DNA of 6,473 nucleotides from Pseudomonadota bacterium (GTDB lineage Bacteria; Pseudomonadota; Gammaproteobacteria; Enterobacterales; Enterobacteriaceae), in NCBI GenBank assembly GCA_023454395.1, contig JAEYFY010000318.1, forward strand, positions 1-6,473, given 5' to 3'. The position numbers and the translations under genes were made by a program. Positions 5,619-6,473 of this stretch are shown here, in pieces; positions within the stretch are counted from its first letter, which is position 1; each line of letters starts with the position of its first letter. The notes under the pieces were generated by a model. It made no database searches. It was given only the letters and a program-made list of their open reading frames with translations, and was not told the origin of the DNA.

Positions 5619-5653
5619 AGGCATAAGCCATTTTAGGTCGTATAATGCGCCCC
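5618..5653 (+). promoter_or_regulatory. rph promoter with GC-rich discriminator
   Basis: TAGGCA (5618-5623, four of six) and a perfect TATAAT (5641-5646) are separated by 17 bases. The next bases, GCGCCCCC, form a very GC-rich discriminator, the mark of promoters inhibited by ppGpp and DksA. Transcription would start near 5653, about 30 bases before the rph start codon. Confidence 0.75.
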
Positions 5654-5670
5654 CAATATGTCAGAGAAAG

Positions 5671-5675
5671 CGGAG
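5671..5675 (+). promoter_or_regulatory. rph ribosome binding site, decides the start
   Basis: CGGAG lies eight bases before the ATG at 5684. The upstream in-frame ATG at 5645 lies inside the -10 box and ahead of the likely transcription start, so it cannot be the start. Confidence 0.75.
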
Positions 5676-5683
5676 ATAACACT

Positions 5684-6400
5684 ATGCGTCCAGCAGACAG
5701 ACAAGCAAACCAAGTACGTCCTATTACCATTACTCGCCACTATACAAAACATGCTGAAGGTTCTGTATTAGTCGAATTTGGTGATACTAAAGTCTTGTGT
5801 AATGCCACTGTAGAAGACGGTGTACCTCGTTTTCTGAAAGGACAAGGGCAAGGATGGGTGACCGCAGAATACGGCATGCTTCCTCGCGCAACAAATAGTC
5901 GTAATGCTCGTGAAGCGGCTCGCGGTAAACAAACGGGTCGTACTATGGAGATCCAGCGTTTAATCGCTCGCTCATTACGTGCCGCGGTTGATTTGAAAGC
6001 ATTAGGTGAATTTACCATCACTGTCGATTGTGATGTTATTCAAGCTGATGGTGGTACACGTACAGCATCTATTTCTGGTGCTTGTGTCGCGTTAGTTGAT
6101 GCATTAAATAAAATGGTTGAAGAAGGTAAACTGAAAAAAAGCCCTCTGAAATCAATGGTAGCTGCAGTCTCTGTGGGTATTGTTGATGGTGAGCCATTAT
6201 GTGACCTTGAATATGTTGAAGATTCAGCTGCAGAAACAGACATGAATGTGGTGATGATCGATGATGGTCGTATGATTGAAGTTCAAGGTACGGCAGAAGG
6301 CGCACCATTTAGCCATGAAGAATTACTTGCTTTACTCGCCCTTGCGAAGGGGGGATTAGAGAAAATATTTGAAGCGCAAAAAGAGGCGCTTAAGCAATAA
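5684..6400 (+). CDS. rph: RNase PH (tRNA nucleotidyltransferase)
   Basis: A phosphate-dependent 3'-5' exoribonuclease that trims tRNA precursors and structured RNAs, using phosphate and releasing nucleoside diphosphates. It works as a hexamer of dimers in the cytosol. The chosen start gives 238 residues, the length of full E. coli RNase PH, and begins MRPADRQ. Visible hallmarks are [16 protein letters not shown] (53-68), [20 protein letters not shown] (84-103) with R86, ADGGTRTAS (121-129) with the phosphate-binding T125 and R126, and [14 protein letters not shown] (175-188) with acidic D180 and D186 for metal binding. The reading frame is intact, unlike the rph-1 frameshift of E. coli K-12. 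A start at 5645 would add 13 residues but lies inside the promoter. The gene probably heads an rph-pyrE operon, with the end of rph serving as the translated leader for pyrE attenuation. Confidence 0.97.
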   Translation: MRPADRQANQVRPITITRHYTKHAEGSVLVEFGDTKVLCNATVEDGVPRFLKGQGQGWVTAEYGMLPRATNSRNAREAARGKQTGRTMEIQRLIARSLRAAVDLKALGEFTITVDCDVIQADGGTRTASISGACVALVDALNKMVEEGKLKKSPLKSMVAAVSVGIVDGEPLCDLEYVEDSAAETDMNVVMIDDGRMIEVQGTAEGAPFSHEELLALLALAKGGLEKIFEAQKEALKQ

Positions 6401-6438
6401 ATTCTATTTTTAAAGGCGACTGAGAAGTCGCCTTTTTT
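6401..6438 (+). terminator. Attenuator between rph and pyrE
   Basis: AAAGGCGACT (6412-6421) and AGTCGCCTTT (6426-6435) form a perfect 10-bp stem with a GAGA loop, followed by T residues to 6438. The T-rich tract ATTCTATTTTT (6401-6411) just before it, and the rph stop codon only 11 bases ahead of the stem, reproduce the known UTP-sensing attenuator of enterobacterial pyrE. In that system, low UTP stalls polymerase in the U-rich tract so the ribosome finishing rph catches up and blocks the hairpin. The pyrE gene itself is outside the window. Confidence 0.85.
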
Positions 6439-6466
6439 ATGCCTAAAATTTGTCATCAAGTAACGT

Positions 6467-6473
6467 AGAGAGG
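6467..6473 (+). promoter_or_regulatory. Shine-Dalgarno-like sequence at the window edge, probably of pyrE
   Basis: AGAGAGG ends the window 35 bases after the attenuator. A start codon a few bases further would fit pyrE (orotate phosphoribosyltransferase), the usual gene after rph. This is inferred from gene order; no coding sequence is visible. Confidence 0.4.

Noticed and set aside
5645..5683. An rph start 13 codons upstream at 5645
   Set aside because: This ATG lies within the TATAAT box and before the expected transcription start. The start at 5684 has CGGAG in place and gives the family's usual 238 residues.
5740..6308. Three minus-strand frames opposite rph
   Set aside because: All lie antisense to the intact, highly conserved RNase PH gene and overlap one another. 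They are compositional shadows.

Overview
This window looks like chromosome of a low-GC member of the Enterobacterales, most likely Proteus or a close relative in the Morganellaceae. This is inferred: RNase PH, YicC and MurQ are close to full-length matches to the E. coli proteins as I remember them, while the DNA is AT-rich with many TTA, AAA and ATT codons. There are six intact protein genes, one decayed small gene, several intrinsic terminators and a probable attenuator. No tRNA, rRNA, CRISPR array or insertion sequence is visible.

Layout, left to right. Positions 1-468 are very AT-rich and hold no convincing gene. There is a possible start codon of a leftward gene at the extreme edge, a possible promoter, and a palindrome near 401-420. 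Next is a rightward gene for a small SAM-dependent methyltransferase of the phospholipid N-methyltransferase (PmtA-like) family (469-1038). Convergent to it is a MocR-type regulator, a GntR winged helix fused to an aminotransferase-like domain (1094-2581, minus). Divergent from the regulator is a GNAT acetyltransferase (2709-3167). The gap between those two carries a near-identical 14-bp direct repeat that is a good candidate MocR operator.

Positions 3168-3577 are not empty. Two hairpins lie downstream of the acetyltransferase. The minus strand carries the remains of a small secreted-protein gene (3262-3469): a clean signal peptide, then a frameshift in a T run and two in-frame stops, ending in a short two-cysteine domain. 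murQ follows (3578-4477), encoding the MurNAc-6-phosphate etherase of cell-wall recycling, here without murP or murR beside it. Two back-to-back terminators separate murQ from the convergent yicC.

The right end is the conserved yicC / rph block. The two genes are divergent, and each has a perfect TATAAT box facing outward. The rph promoter is followed by a GC-rich discriminator. Immediately after the rph stop come a T-rich tract and a strong terminator, the arrangement known from the UTP-sensing pyrE attenuator of enterobacteria. pyrE itself would start just beyond the window, which ends in a Shine-Dalgarno-like sequence.

The right half is core metabolism (wall recycling, RNA maturation, and by inference pyrimidine synthesis). 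The left half (methyltransferase, MocR/GNAT pair, dead secreted gene) looks more like accessory DNA. I did not find a clear new multi-gene system. The most unusual observations are the decayed secreted gene, the MocR operator with its unknown acetyltransferase target, and the PmtA-like enzyme in a lineage not known for phosphatidylcholine.
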